Below are positions 7,687-17,738 of a stretch of DNA of 64,000 nt, one piece after another. The notes under the pieces are model-generated. The model did no database searches and had not been told where the DNA came from. It was given only the letters and a program-made list of their open reading frames with translations. Numbering within the stretch: position 1 is the first letter of the stretch; each line of letters starts with the position of its first letter. The translations under genes and the position numbers were made by a program. The DNA is from Adiantum capillus-veneris (Eukaryota; Streptophyta; Polypodiopsida; Polypodiales; Pteridaceae), in NCBI GenBank assembly GCA_014529385.2, contig CM043966.1, forward strand, positions 87,760,087-87,824,086, given 5' to 3'.

Positions 7687-10197
7687 CTATTCGTGTTCGT
7701 GTTGGATTGTGACCGCTTGTGCTTTCCAGTCTATCTGGACATTGTATGCTTTTTGCCAAGGTTGCCCTAGCATCATTGGTTGCTGTGTGCTTTCATTTGT
7801 CACCACATAGAATTTGTGTGGGTAAATATATTGATGTAACTGTATATGCAATATAATCCACCCTAATGTTTCCAATGGGTGTGATGTGCTACTTTCCAGC
7901 ACTTGGGGAGTAGGATGAAGTTGATCTGTGACTTGGAGCTGTTGGTATAATCCGTAAGAGATCAAGTTTTCTTGAGCACCCGAATCGAGCAAGGCTGTTG
8001 ATTCAACTTGATTGTTGTCCACCTTGACTGTAATTATTGGCTCTATTGTTTCCTCCTCCAAGTTCATTAGTCGAATGGCATTGATTCTCAATGGTGATTT
8101 ACTTTGTTGTTGTTGTCGCAAAAGCCGTCTTTTTGCAATGCGTTCTTGTGCTTCGGTTTGAGCTTCCTCTCGTACTCTCTCTTTCTCCTTCATTCTTTGC
8201 TTTCCGTGATGAATTTGTTGGAGCATCTCCTGTGTGAGTGGTAGGTGATATCTCCTTAGTCGACACCCACTAATCCAGTTTGGCATTTCTTCACCAGCTA
8301 ATGTAGCAAGCTTGACAGCCCCACTTTGTGATAGGTCATGAATCACAAATGGTCCCATCCCTCGCTTTTTAAGTTTCTTGGCATGTTGCTTCAAGGTATA
8401 AACAAGTACGTAATCACCTGTTTTAAACTCTTTGGTACGCACATGTTTGTCAAAAAATTCCTTTTGTCTTCTCTTTTTAGCATAGATCGAAGCAACAGCT
8501 CGTAAGCGGAGTTCATCTAGCTTTACAAGATCGTTAATTCTTGAAGAGAGTTCATGCCCCGTCCATTCCAAGCTTGTTGCTACTCGTAGAGTTGGGATTA
8601 AAAACTCTATGGGTAGTATAGCATTTAGCCCAAACACCATGTTGTATGGTGTTGTTCCTATTGAGGTTTTGTAAGATACCCTGTATGCCCATAGTGTTGA
8701 GTGTAGCTGCTCATCCCAATCGGTCCTTGAATTTGACACTATTTTAGTGAGGACCGTACATAGTGTTTTATTTGTGGCCTCAGCTTGCCCATTGGCCTGT
8801 GGATGGTATGGTGCCGATTTCCTATGTATGACCATGAAATCCTCTCGTAGATATTCAATGACTTCATTGAGGAAGTGTGTTCCACGGTCACTGACAATTT
8901 CTATTGGTAACCCGTAACGTACAAAAACATGCTCATACAAAAATTGAGCCGTGGTGCGTGCATCAGCTTTTTGTGTTTCTTTAGCTTCGACCCATTTTGT
9001 GAGATAGTCCGTAGCCACAATGATATATTGGGTATGGGTGCGATATGCAGGGGGTGATATAGGTCCCACAAAATCAATGCCCCATTTTGCAAATTCCCTT
9101 GTCCCCATCATTGGCCTTAATGGCATCTCATCTCTTTTGATTGGTACCTTGGTGTGTTGACATGCATCACAACGTTTGACAAACTCTTCGGCATCCATGT
9201 GCAATGTAGGCCACCAAATTCCTGCGGTTAAGACAATTTTTGCCGTCTTATCTCCCGAAAAATGGCCTCCACTTACTCCGCTATGTGCATGTTCTAGAAT
9301 CAGCAGGTATTCGCTTTCACTTGCATAGATTCTAAGTTGGTTGTCCTTTCCCCATTTATAGAGTTGATTTCCAATTAACTGAAAGTCACGAGCTTCCAGC
9401 TCTATAGCTTTCTCCCGTGCTCTTGTAATGTTATCAGGGAATGTTCTATTGGTTAGGAAGTCAATGATGTATTGACTCCATGCAGGTGCTATGTTCACCC
9501 GAAACAAAGTTGCGTGATCCACTGGTCGTTTGGCACTACATACTGTACAATTGGTAACATAAGAATGTGTATCCGCATACATAGTTGGCCAATAAACCCC
9601 TAATTGTTTCAATCTCTGGTGTGTTTTTACTGTCGAACAATGAAATGCACAACCCTGGACATGTGCCTCTTCCAGGTAGCACTCGAATTCATCCGGATTT
9701 ATACATAATCGTAGGATTAGGTCAGATTCAAGATGATACAGCCGTCCTGCTATCAACTGGAAGTATTTTGTTTGTCGAATTGTTTGCTGTGTGGATCTAC
9801 ATCCTGTATTATCAAACTCACTTCCAAAGGAGAGAATGCTAACTATTTCCTGAGACCATTTGGGTACCATTTCAATGTTGAAAAGATAATCATTTGGTAT
9901 ATCATCATCTACCCCTTGAGGAGCTTCCCCGTTGTGTATTCTTGAAAGATGATCAGCTCGCAGATGGGTTTTCCCCTTTTTGACCACCACTGTGAAGTCA
10001 AATTCTAGCAATATAATAAACCAGTGTACGATTCTTTCTGTATTGCAAGGTTTATTTACTAGGTATAAAAGAGCTTGATGATCCGTGAAGAACACAAATT
10101 TGTTTGCAAGCAAATAATGCCGAAATTTCGTTACAACATAAATCATTCCTAACCCTTCCCTCTCAGTGGTTGTGTAGTTCTTTTCTGCACTGTTTAA
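7687..10197 (-). CDS. pol: Pol second half: RNase H end, integrase with two HHCC modules, second protease-like domain
   Basis: From the first Met (10146) it has 819 codons, and the frame is open upstream to the TAG at 10198-10200. Residues 1-70 complete RNase H (TDHQAL near 22, ADHLSR near 65). Two integrase zinc modules follow: H162, H169, C200, C203 and H288, H295, C326, C329, each preceded by a FQLI..LY segment. The IN core has D358 (GIDFVGP), D420 (VSDRGTHF) and E456 (NGQAEATN). The C-terminal IN domain ends near 637. After a basic, Gln-rich linker comes a retropepsin-like domain with ALLDSGA (D721) and MMLGQPW (791-797). A protease after IN is unusual, since PR normally precedes RT. Frame intact; expression unknown. 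Confidence 0.88.
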   Translation of the reverse strand, partial: LNSAEKNYTTTEREGLGMIYVVTKFRHYLLANKFVFFTDHQALLYLVNKPCNTERIVHWFIILLEFDFTVVVKKGKTHLRADHLSRIHNGEAPQGVDDDIPNDYLFNIEMVPKWSQEIVSILSFGSEFDNTGCRSTQQTIRQTKYFQLIAGRLYHLESDLILRLCINPDEFECYLEEAHVQGCAFHCSTVKTHQRLKQLGVYWPTMYADTHSYVTNCTVCSAKRPVDHATLFRVNIAPAWSQYIIDFLTNRTFPDNITRAREKAIELEARDFQLIGNQLYKWGKDNQLRIYASESEYLLILEHAHSGVSGGHFSGDKTAKIVLTAGIWWPTLHMDAEEFVKRCDACQHTKVPIKRDEMPLRPMMGTREFAKWGIDFVGPISPPAYRTHTQYIIVATDYLTKWVEAKETQKADARTTAQFLYEHVFVRYGLPIEIVSDRGTHFLNEVIEYLREDFMVIHRKSAPYHPQANGQAEATNKTLCTVLTKIVSNSRTDWDEQLHSTLWAYRVSYKTSIGTTPYNMVFGLNAILPIEFLIPTLRVATSLEWTGHELSSRINDLVKLDELRLRAVASIYAKKRRQKEFFDKHVRTKEFKTGDYVLVYTLKQHAKKLKKRGMGPFVIHDLSQSGAVKLATLAGEEMPNWISGCRLRRYHLPLTQEMLQQIHHGKQRMKEKERVREEAQTEAQERIAKRRLLRQQQQSKSPLRINAIRLMNLEEETIEPIITVKVDNNQVESTALLDSGAQENLISYGLYQQLQVTDQLHPTPQVLESSTSHPLETLGWIILHIQLHQYIYPHKFYVVTNESTQQPMMLGQPWQKAYNVQIDWKAQAVTIQHEHE

Positions 10198-12649
10198 CTA
10201 TCGGCTCGCATAGCAAACTGGAAAATCCATTGTTCCGTCTCCAGGTTGAGCTAGAATTCTTCCAATGGCATATGCTGAAGCATCAATGTGCACATGGAAT
10301 ATCTTGTCCCAATCTGGTGCCTTTAGCACAGGTGCGGATATAAGGTTTTCCTTCAGCCTTTGGAATGAAGTTTCACACTCATTGGTCCATTCGAAATTGA
10401 CTAGCAAACGATACAGAGGTTGTGCAATAACAGCATACATGTAAATGAATCTTCGATAATATCCACAGTGTCCCATAAAGGATTGCACTTGTTTTGCATT
10501 AGTAGGTCTGGGCAGGTCTACAATGACTTTGACTTTGTCCAGGTCTGTGGTTATGCCGTTTCTTGAGACAATGTGTCCTAAGATTCGTCCTTGCTTAACC
10601 ATAAATACACACTTTTCCGGGTTTAGACAGATTCGATATGTTATGCACTTTTCAAAGACCTTTTGCAAATGGTCAATATGTTCCTCTCGCAGAAGAGAGT
10701 GCACACACAGGTCATCCATGTAAATTTCTAAGAATATTCTTAGGTTTTCCTTGAAAGCGTGAGTCATTAACCGCTGGAAAGTGGCTGGTGCATTTGTTAA
10801 GCCAAATGGCATAACTCGATATGCATAAATCCCCCATTCTGTGGCAAAAGCTATTTTGTGTTGATCCTCCCTTGCTATTGCCAATTGGTTGTATCCTGAA
10901 AACCCATCCAAAAAGGAATAAGCCCGTTTCCCGGCCACTCGCTCAAGGACATGTTCTGTAATTGGCAAGGGATAATTATCCCTTATGGTTGCCGCATTCA
11001 CCTTTTTGAGGTTTACATACACTCGCAGTTTTCCATTCTTCTTGGGAACTACCACTATGGGTGAAACCCAATATGTATGTTCAATTTCATAGATGAACTC
11101 AGCGTCCATCAACTTATCAATCTCTTCTTTGATTCGCTTGGCAAATGTGTCATTATATGTATAAGGACGTTGTTTGCTAGGTTTTGCATCCGATTTTAAA
11201 GGAATTGTATGTTGGCATATCAATGGATCAACTCCTTTGAGGTCTTTATAGGACCAAGCGAACACATCTTTATACTTCGTGAGAAGTTGTGTTAGTTGTG
11301 CTTCCTCCTCAGGCTCTAAATCATTAGCTATATAGACCGGCTGAGGCTTTTCACCTGGTTCTGCGAGGTCTATTCTTTTTGCATTTTCAGGCCCATCGTA
11401 AGATTCTTGGTTGGTTCTCTCCCGGATTGGTGGTGTCATGATGATTTTTCTATCCTGGATAGTAAATTTCCTATAGTGTGGTGGTACGTTCATGTTGCCC
11501 TTTTTAGACTCCCCTTTACCATCACTATCCTCTTCAGTAGTCCATATCTCCCTCAAAGACCGTTTCAGTTCTTGGTATTTCTGTTTACGCTCCAGTTTGG
11601 TCCACTCTTGGTCTTTTGTTGGTTCTTTTTTTGATTTTTCAGATTTTTGTGATTTTGTTTCAGTCCTAGCTTTTCTTTCCTGTTTTATTTCTTCTCGCGT
11701 TCGTTCTTTTCGATTTTCTGAGAATTTTCCTGATATTTGATCTTTCACACAATCCTCTGCTTTTACAAGCATCAAATAGTGAGTTTTACCTTTTATCCTG
11801 GGCATCAGGTTCTCTCTCTCTTTATTTCCGGCTCTTTTCCTCCTATAGCGTTCTTGGCGTCTAGGGTGTTGATTATCAAAATCATAAAACTTGATATTCT
11901 CGGCTTCATTCCCACGCTCACTGGAGGTGTCTGAACACTCATTATGTGCCTCATCATTTACTTCCAATTGCTCAGAAGAATTGTAAAACTCTTCTTGTTC
12001 TAGAGGTTCTACCGTCTCTCTTTCTAGCACCACGCTTACCATGTAATAGGGTAGCACATCGTAACCATCCTTATCCCAAAATTTTGTTGTTGGACTGTCG
12101 GTAATGGTACAAACATCTAATGTTGCCAGTATGTGTTCCCATTCTAGAGGCTCCAAGGCATCTTCAGGGAAGGGTTCCAGAATATACTCCTTGTCCTCAA
12201 TTGCTCTTTCTAAGATGCATTCCTCTTTCCTTAAGCTTCCACAATGTGAAGCTCCGCACATCCATAGCTCTTTTGGTTGCCCCAACCATGCTGCTAGTTC
12301 TGATCCTGCTATTGTAGCCGAATCAAACTCTTCCACTAGTGTTTGGTTTACATCTTTGTAACTATGGTCTTTCAGTTGTATTTTAGTTGTCATCTCGCCA
12401 TGTCTGAGGTATATGTGGTCATAACCCCAATCTTGGACCATCTTCAGTTGTCGCATGAATGGTCGTCCCAAGATTATCTCATAATTGTTCTTTTTGTCAA
12501 AATCTACTATTGCAAATGTATGCTCATACTCGATCCCACACAAAGTGACAATTACTTTTTCCAAGAGTCCGAGAGGCTTCTCCATGAAACCATCTGCCAA
12601 CTGCAGCTTCATTCTGGTAGCCCTCAGAGCTGGTTTTCCCCATTTTTTC
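10198..12649 (-). CDS. pol: Pol first half: protease end, acidic/basic spacer, reverse transcriptase, start of RNase H
   Basis: The first Met is at 12612 (804 codons), but the frame is open from the junction at about 12650 with KKWGKPALR, so the true start is lost. Residues 1-60 are the second half of a retropepsin (IILGRPFM at 46-53); the DSGA active site is cut off. Residues 200-400 are a highly charged spacer. RT covers about 440-690: LDGFSGYNQ (D569), MPFGLTNAPATFQ (601-613) and YMDD (631-634), all catalytic Asp present. RNase H begins near 770 (HVHIDASAY). The frame stops at TAG 10198-10200 inside the normally continuous ASR-Q-LN sequence, and coding resumes in the same frame, so this looks like a single CAG-to-TAG change. 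Confidence 0.9.
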
Positions 12650-13220
12650 GAGCTCTTGAGTGGAAGCTCATTGTCTTATGCATATGCATGTGTTGTATTA
12701 GGGGTGATTAGCAAGGTAACTCTATGCCATTGTAAGAGAGAGTGATCATTCAATTGAGAGTAGGAAATCTATCATTGCTCCTACTAGTGTAAGCCCAACA
12801 TTTGCTGAATCAAGGAGGGTGGATTTGGAGAAAGCTTGGATACTTTGTCTCTCTTCCAACATAAAGTAATGGACAACAATGATGTGTAAGTGTCTTGGTG
12901 TTTTTTTTTTAAGTTCTTGATAGCTTGTCTCTGGGTGTTGTCATCAATTTAGCCATAGATCCCACATACTGTAAGAGGGCGACAGGGTGGAGAGGACTCC
13001 CCTGGCTTTAAGACAGTTATTGGGATGGCTTTTCTTGTGATGTGTTGTGGTGTAATTACTCAAGCTATGTTGAACAAATACTAATCTCACTTTCATTGGT
13101 CATGACAGATTTGTAAGAAGATATTAGTGTAACAATCATCCCCTCCCCCTTCCCTCTTTTTCTTACATATATAATTGTGTTTGCTTGATCACTGTTGAAC
13201 ATTTCAAAGCAGCCCGAGCA

Positions 13221-13284
<64 letters not shown>

Positions 13285-13456
13285 ACGTCCTAGTTCGCAT
13301 CCAAAACTAGGTGGTGCCCCAAATTTGTGTAGGGTTAGGTTGCGGGTTTGTGTGTGTGTTTGCTGTTTTTTCCAACCTCAACCCAATTGAGCAGCACGGG
13401 AGCCTAGAAAAGTGCTTAGAGGCCACTCTTCTTGTTGCCCGCCCCAGACCGCCTCA
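12650..13456 (+). repeat. Truncated 5' LTR (R-U5 part)
   Basis: 807 bp that align almost base for base with 17824-18643 and end in the same GACCGCCTCA. The first 1.8 kb of the LTR, including the TATA box at 17730, is absent here. The junction at about 12650 abuts the protease coding region of copy 1. Confidence 0.85.
13223..13282. repeat. (CT)n microsatellite in 5' LTR
   Basis: About 30 CT units. The homologous tract in the 3' LTR (18397-18469) is longer, so the two LTRs differ by microsatellite slippage. Confidence 0.95.
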
Positions 13457-13459
13457 AAT

Positions 13460-13477
13460 TGGTGCCCCCACGGAGGA
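13460..13477 (+). promoter_or_regulatory. Primer binding site of gag-only element
   Basis: TGGTGCCCCCACGGAGGA begins three bases after the LTR end (CA at 13455-13456), the normal PBS position. It differs from the initiator-Met type (TGGTATCAGAGC). It resembles the PBS of the large Ty3 family at 26416-26433 at many positions. The tRNA was not identified. Confidence 0.65.
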
Positions 13478-13768
13478 ATGACTTTGTGCTTATTGTTGGT
13501 GTATTGCATGAATGCTTGGATTTTAGCATAATCAAGTAGATTATATGAATCATGAAAAATTATATGACCAAGTTTAATTTCAAGGGAACAAAAATTGATT
13601 TATAATATGGTTTGGATTAGCATAACATAAGAAAGGAAAAAACATTTTCACATAAGAATCTAGAATTCATGTTGAAAGACCTTTCAAAACTTTGTGTAGT
13701 TAGTTGATGTCATGAGAGAAAATGATTGTTTGGAACTAATCTTTGTGTGGTTCTAGCATTGAGAGACT
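13478..13768 (+). other. Leader of gag-only element
   Basis: An AT-rich untranslated stretch between PBS and the gag start. No further signal seen. Confidence 0.5.
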
Positions 13769-16006
13769 ATGACACACTATACCTTTGATGATATCCCAAT
13801 CTTCTTCGGAAATCTAGAAGAAGATGTTGATGATTTTCTTGTTGATTTTAGAATGGTTTGTCATATCCTTGGTAAAAGGGATGACATTGAAAAAGGGGAT
13901 TTTCTATTGCTATGCCTTAGAGGCAACGCTGAGCAATGGTTTTGGAGTATGTCTTCTCAGATTGAAGATGGGTATACCCAAATTTCCAAAGCTTTGAAGA
14001 CCAGATTCTCTAAATTTCCAACAATGAAGAAAGCATGGGCTTCATTAGGGAGACTTCAACGACATGGTGAAGACTACTATGCTTATGAGGATATTTTTTC
14101 TCGTCAATGGGGAGGACATGGGTTTAGTTCTACATTTCCAAATTATGTAAAAATGGAGCAATTTATTTCGGGTTTGTCTCCTTTCCTAAAGACTAAGGTT
14201 ACTTGTAGTGGACCCTCTACCTTTGAAGAAGCGGTCACTATTGCCCGAAGGAAGTTTCACAAGTACTTCTACATCAAAAATGGTTTCCATCATGCTAGAA
14301 GAACCAAGAATCATGAAAGTGTTTCTATCAAGGAGTCATCTCCTTTGCCATACTTGTCTCCTTCTACTCCGACAAATGTTGAAGAAGTTACTTACATGCC
14401 AACTGATTATTCAAGTGCTAAAGTGTGTGGCCAAGATTCAAATGTGGAATCTCTTTCTTCTACCTTTATCACAAGCATGAAAAAATCGACACAAGATATC
14501 TCAAATGGCATTGATGATTCAATAATGGATACATCCAACCTTTTGGCGGAGGATCAATTTCTAGTCCGAGCAGACGAAGCTTTTGTGCAACATGACTCTA
14601 TGGAGAATGAAGACCTTGAAGGTAACCTTGATTTTATGGAATGTTCTGAGAGTGTATCTTGGCTAAAAGAAGCGAGTGAAGAAGAAGATGAAATCATAGG
14701 TGGGGAGATCATAGACCACATTGATCATAAAGAGATGATTGTGTACAAGGAATGCCAACTCCAAAACAAAGTAGAAGAGTCTGAGTTGAATCCATGTGAG
14801 GATAATCTTCAAGAAGTGTTTGAGGATGTTGAAAAGCATTGGTATGACCCATGTATATTAAGCATGGAGGAACCTATTATGCAAGAAGCCAAAGTTTTCA
14901 CAAAATCAAACAATAATCCATCAACCTTTGAGGTGGTACAATGTGAGGAGTTACAACCTTGCCAAAGGGGGGTCTTAGAAGGGGATGAAGAACATGGGAG
15001 AGTAATAAAAAATAAAATTATAAAAGGAAACTGTCAGAAGGGTATCATTCTCTCCAATGGTGTTTTAGTGGGTGGCTCTTCATTCATGGGACAATCTCTT
15101 AGCAAGAAAATCCAAACTTTTGAAGCTCCAATCATCTTCACATTGGGTTTCACCTCTTCAAAGTCAACTTCTCCTCTCTTCACATATACCTTTCATCGGG
15201 GGCACCATACCTTCTTAAGTGGAAGAGGACATGAATACTTGGTGATGAACAGATGTTTCCAAACCTTCTACATTTGGTTCTTTGGTGTATGGAGGTCACA
15301 CATTGTGATGCTTCTGGTCTTCATCATAGATGAAAAAATTGTTGATTGCTACATGTGGATATTTCATCAATCAATACCAAAATCTATTCTCTTCCAATGT
15401 GTTGGAAGCAATAGAAACCTTCGTCTATTATCTACTTATGTGGTAAACTATTTGCAATATCTTCCAATAGCGGTTGGAAGTATGAATCAAGCTTTCATAA
15501 ATCATGAAGGTCATAGAATTTTTGACTTGATGAGCCTACCCAGGTTGAATGAATTTTATGAGCTACAGTTCAGGAATTTGCTCATACAAGCTCTTGAAGA
15601 TCATAGCAGATACATCAACTTTACACAGGAGGAAGAGCAACCAATATTTTATATCACATTCATAGTGATAGATGCAATGATGGACAACAATAAAATCTAC
15701 AAGTTTCTTCAACCGAAATCAGTAAGTGATTCCATACCATACATCTCTCTTTGGGAAAGATATTTCAAGATCTTTGATCTTGGGGGGTGCTTATGGAAAC
15801 TTTCTCAATGGAGGAGGTTTACTCAGTCACTTCATTACATCCTGCTATTGGCTCTGAGAACCTTTCATATCACGCAAGGTTTTTTAATCATACAACAAAG
15901 GTTCTTCAAAGATGAGAGCAGACAAAGACAGACGTTACACAATCTACATGTTGCATGGTTGGATAAATGGTACATGAATGTACCATTATCTAAGGGAGGG
16001 GGCTAA
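13769..16006 (+). CDS. gag: Gag-like protein of non-autonomous element
   Basis: An intact 745-codon ORF. Residues 1-170 match the Ty3 Gag capsid pattern (FxGNLEEDVDDFLVDF, LLCLRGNAEQWFWS, then LGRLQRHGEDYYAY and an F.SGLSPFLKTKV segment). Residues 190-400 are acidic and low in complexity. Residues 430-745 are unusual for Gag: hydrophobic and aromatic-rich, with FYIWFFGVWR, VMLLVFII and HYILLLALRTF stretches, and without a CCHC zinc knuckle or protease. The stop codon TAA (16004-16006) touches the LTR, and the PPT encodes the final SKGGG. It could assemble particles with enzymes from a partner element. Preservation of a 2.2-kb frame amid broken neighbours suggests recent activity. Confidence 0.8.
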   Translation: MTHYTFDDIPIFFGNLEEDVDDFLVDFRMVCHILGKRDDIEKGDFLLLCLRGNAEQWFWSMSSQIEDGYTQISKALKTRFSKFPTMKKAWASLGRLQRHGEDYYAYEDIFSRQWGGHGFSSTFPNYVKMEQFISGLSPFLKTKVTCSGPSTFEEAVTIARRKFHKYFYIKNGFHHARRTKNHESVSIKESSPLPYLSPSTPTNVEEVTYMPTDYSSAKVCGQDSNVESLSSTFITSMKKSTQDISNGIDDSIMDTSNLLAEDQFLVRADEAFVQHDSMENEDLEGNLDFMECSESVSWLKEASEEEDEIIGGEIIDHIDHKEMIVYKECQLQNKVEESELNPCEDNLQEVFEDVEKHWYDPCILSMEEPIMQEAKVFTKSNNNPSTFEVVQCEELQPCQRGVLEGDEEHGRVIKNKIIKGNCQKGIILSNGVLVGGSSFMGQSLSKKIQTFEAPIIFTLGFTSSKSTSPLFTYTFHRGHHTFLSGRGHEYLVMNRCFQTFYIWFFGVWRSHIVMLLVFIIDEKIVDCYMWIFHQSIPKSILFQCVGSNRNLRLLSTYVVNYLQYLPIAVGSMNQAFINHEGHRIFDLMSLPRLNEFYELQFRNLLIQALEDHSRYINFTQEEEQPIFYITFIVIDAMMDNNKIYKFLQPKSVSDSIPYISLWERYFKIFDLGGCLWKLSQWRRFTQSLHYILLLALRTFHITQGFLIIQQRFFKDESRQRQTLHNLHVAWLDKWYMNVPLSKGGG
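15992..16003 (+). promoter_or_regulatory. Polypurine tract within the gag 3' end
   Basis: AAGGGAGGGGGC immediately before TAA and the LTR TG at 16007. The same layout occurs at 39387-39401. Confidence 0.8.
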
Positions 16007-17729
16007 TGATAGCCATTTTTCGGCTTTCCATAATTGCCATAGTAAGCTACCTCACCCTATAAAATCACTCAAACATTTTGGTTATCCCTACCATTTCACT
16101 GTACATAGGCGTGTGTGAGTTAGGGACTTTCTCCATATTTTCTTAAAAACCTTCAATTAGCTAGTCACTGGGCTAGTTGAGCCAAAAATTAATAAAATTA
16201 AAAAATATAAGTATATTATGGCCCATTTGTTGTGTAAATATTTCATTGTATATAGGGCTTAAATAAAAGAAATTTTCATAATCATTTTGGTATTTATTTA
16301 AATATTTCTACCTATGGTGTGTTATTTATGCTATGTACATTGACTCACCATTACCATATTTTTTCTTACCATTTTGCATACTCTTTATTCCATATAAAAA
16401 TAATTTCATGCAAGCTTCTCTTATTTTTGGTGTAACTCCATCCCAACAAAAATCCAAAAAAACTAGTTCTATTTATGTGTATATTTTTTCACTATTGTGA
16501 TTTTTTCCTTCCTATATCTATTCTCTATTGCTCTCATAAATTAGATAACCAAAAATATTCATTTTTTTATAGTAGACTTATAGTGAGAGATATTTATTTT
16601 GACCCCTTTATATTTTTTCCACCTATATTATTTATATTTGACATGTACATATTTTTTTAGACCCCTCAATATTTGATTTTCTTAGTTGTACTATTCACTT
16701 ATATCATGATCTCCATAATATCTTCAATTATAGACCTACCAAATAAGGTCAAGGGTATGTGGCATGCATGCATGCACCATGGGGAGCTCACTCTTGGAGG
16801 TATTCAAAAGAATCATCCAAAGAAGGACCTCACAAGGACTTTGTGCAGTGGAAAAAAAAGTCGGTTTTGCTGAATTTTTAAAGATCACATGCTCCCTGAA
16901 TTTGAAGAGGTGATACAAACAAAAGTTGTAGCTCGTGGGTTGAACTTTTATCTCAAATTTTCTCATATTTTTTTGCGCTACGAGCTGTGAGCTATGATTT
17001 TATTGGTGGACCCCAGTTTACCCATGCTATGCAGCCACACTCCTTCTTCCACTTTATCATTTTCCTCTTTCACACACACTTCTCCACTCATCATCCCTAC
17101 CTCTCTCACCACTCCTCTCTGCACCCTACTCACCTTCTTCTCAACCTTGAAGAATAAGAGAAACCATGGTGAACTCATGTCTCCTACACACACTTCCATT
17201 CCAAAATTGACCACCTAGTCTCATGTTTCCTCATCCATATTACCCATATCTATCATAAAAACCACAAAATTCAGCCTCTTCTCTTGAAAGACAGCATCAT
17301 GGTGATTGATTACTCATGTTCACTTATCTTGGCTTCCAAGGAAGGTCAAGAGAAGAAAAAAAGTACCGTCAAAGCTAGTGGACCGTCAACAAGCGTCAAA
17401 ATTGACTCTACTCAGGACACTTGGAGCATCAACATTGTAAGAAATACATATTTTCTTACCTTAAGAGTTTTTTCTTCCTTATTTGTATCCTACATGGATA
17501 CTCCCATTGTAAATATCCAATTCCATTTGTAAATCAATAAAAATACTAACTCTACTAACTTACTAACACTAACCTACTATGAAAAGTCCTATCACCTCCA
17601 CTTCTCTCCTCTCTCTCTTCTTCATCTATCCCCACCAACTTCTTGATAATTCCAAGCAAAAAAATTAGATAAGTGCTGAAAATCTAACCCAACCATGGTT
17701 AGAGGAGTAACCCTAGCTCTCAAAATTGC

Positions 17730-17738
17730 TATAAAAGG
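17730..17738 (+). promoter_or_regulatory. TATA box of 3' LTR
   Basis: TATAAAAGG lies about 900 bp before the LTR end. It is absent from the truncated 5' LTR, so that LTR could not drive the element in its present form. Confidence 0.7.

Larger units (their letters stand above)
1..12649 (-). mobile_element. Large Ty3/gypsy element, 5' truncated, copy 1
   Basis: Reading down the minus strand, one element supplies the end of PR, RT, RH, IN, a second protease-like domain, a WxPK-repeat ORF, an internal PPT/TATA module, a palindromic leader, a long coiled-coil ORF, a PPT and the start of a 3' LTR. Its 5' part (LTR, gag, first PR active site) is cut at about 12650, where a plus-strand LTR fragment begins. 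RT/IN order and motifs define it as Ty3/gypsy. There is no chromodomain, and a related copy at 20.2-24.5 kb has CX2CX3HX4C zinc knuckles, which favours the OTA (Athila/Tat) side. That assignment is inference and needs an RT tree. Confidence 0.8.

Noticed and set aside
11407-11934. Plus-strand open frames opposite the pol spacer
   Set aside because: They are antisense shadows of the charged spacer in pol and have no independent motif.
7687-12649. Dual RNase H (archaeal-type second RH) as in Tat/Ogre
   Set aside because: Only one RNase H region is visible before the integrase zinc modules. The extra segment is a second HHCC module, not a second RH.
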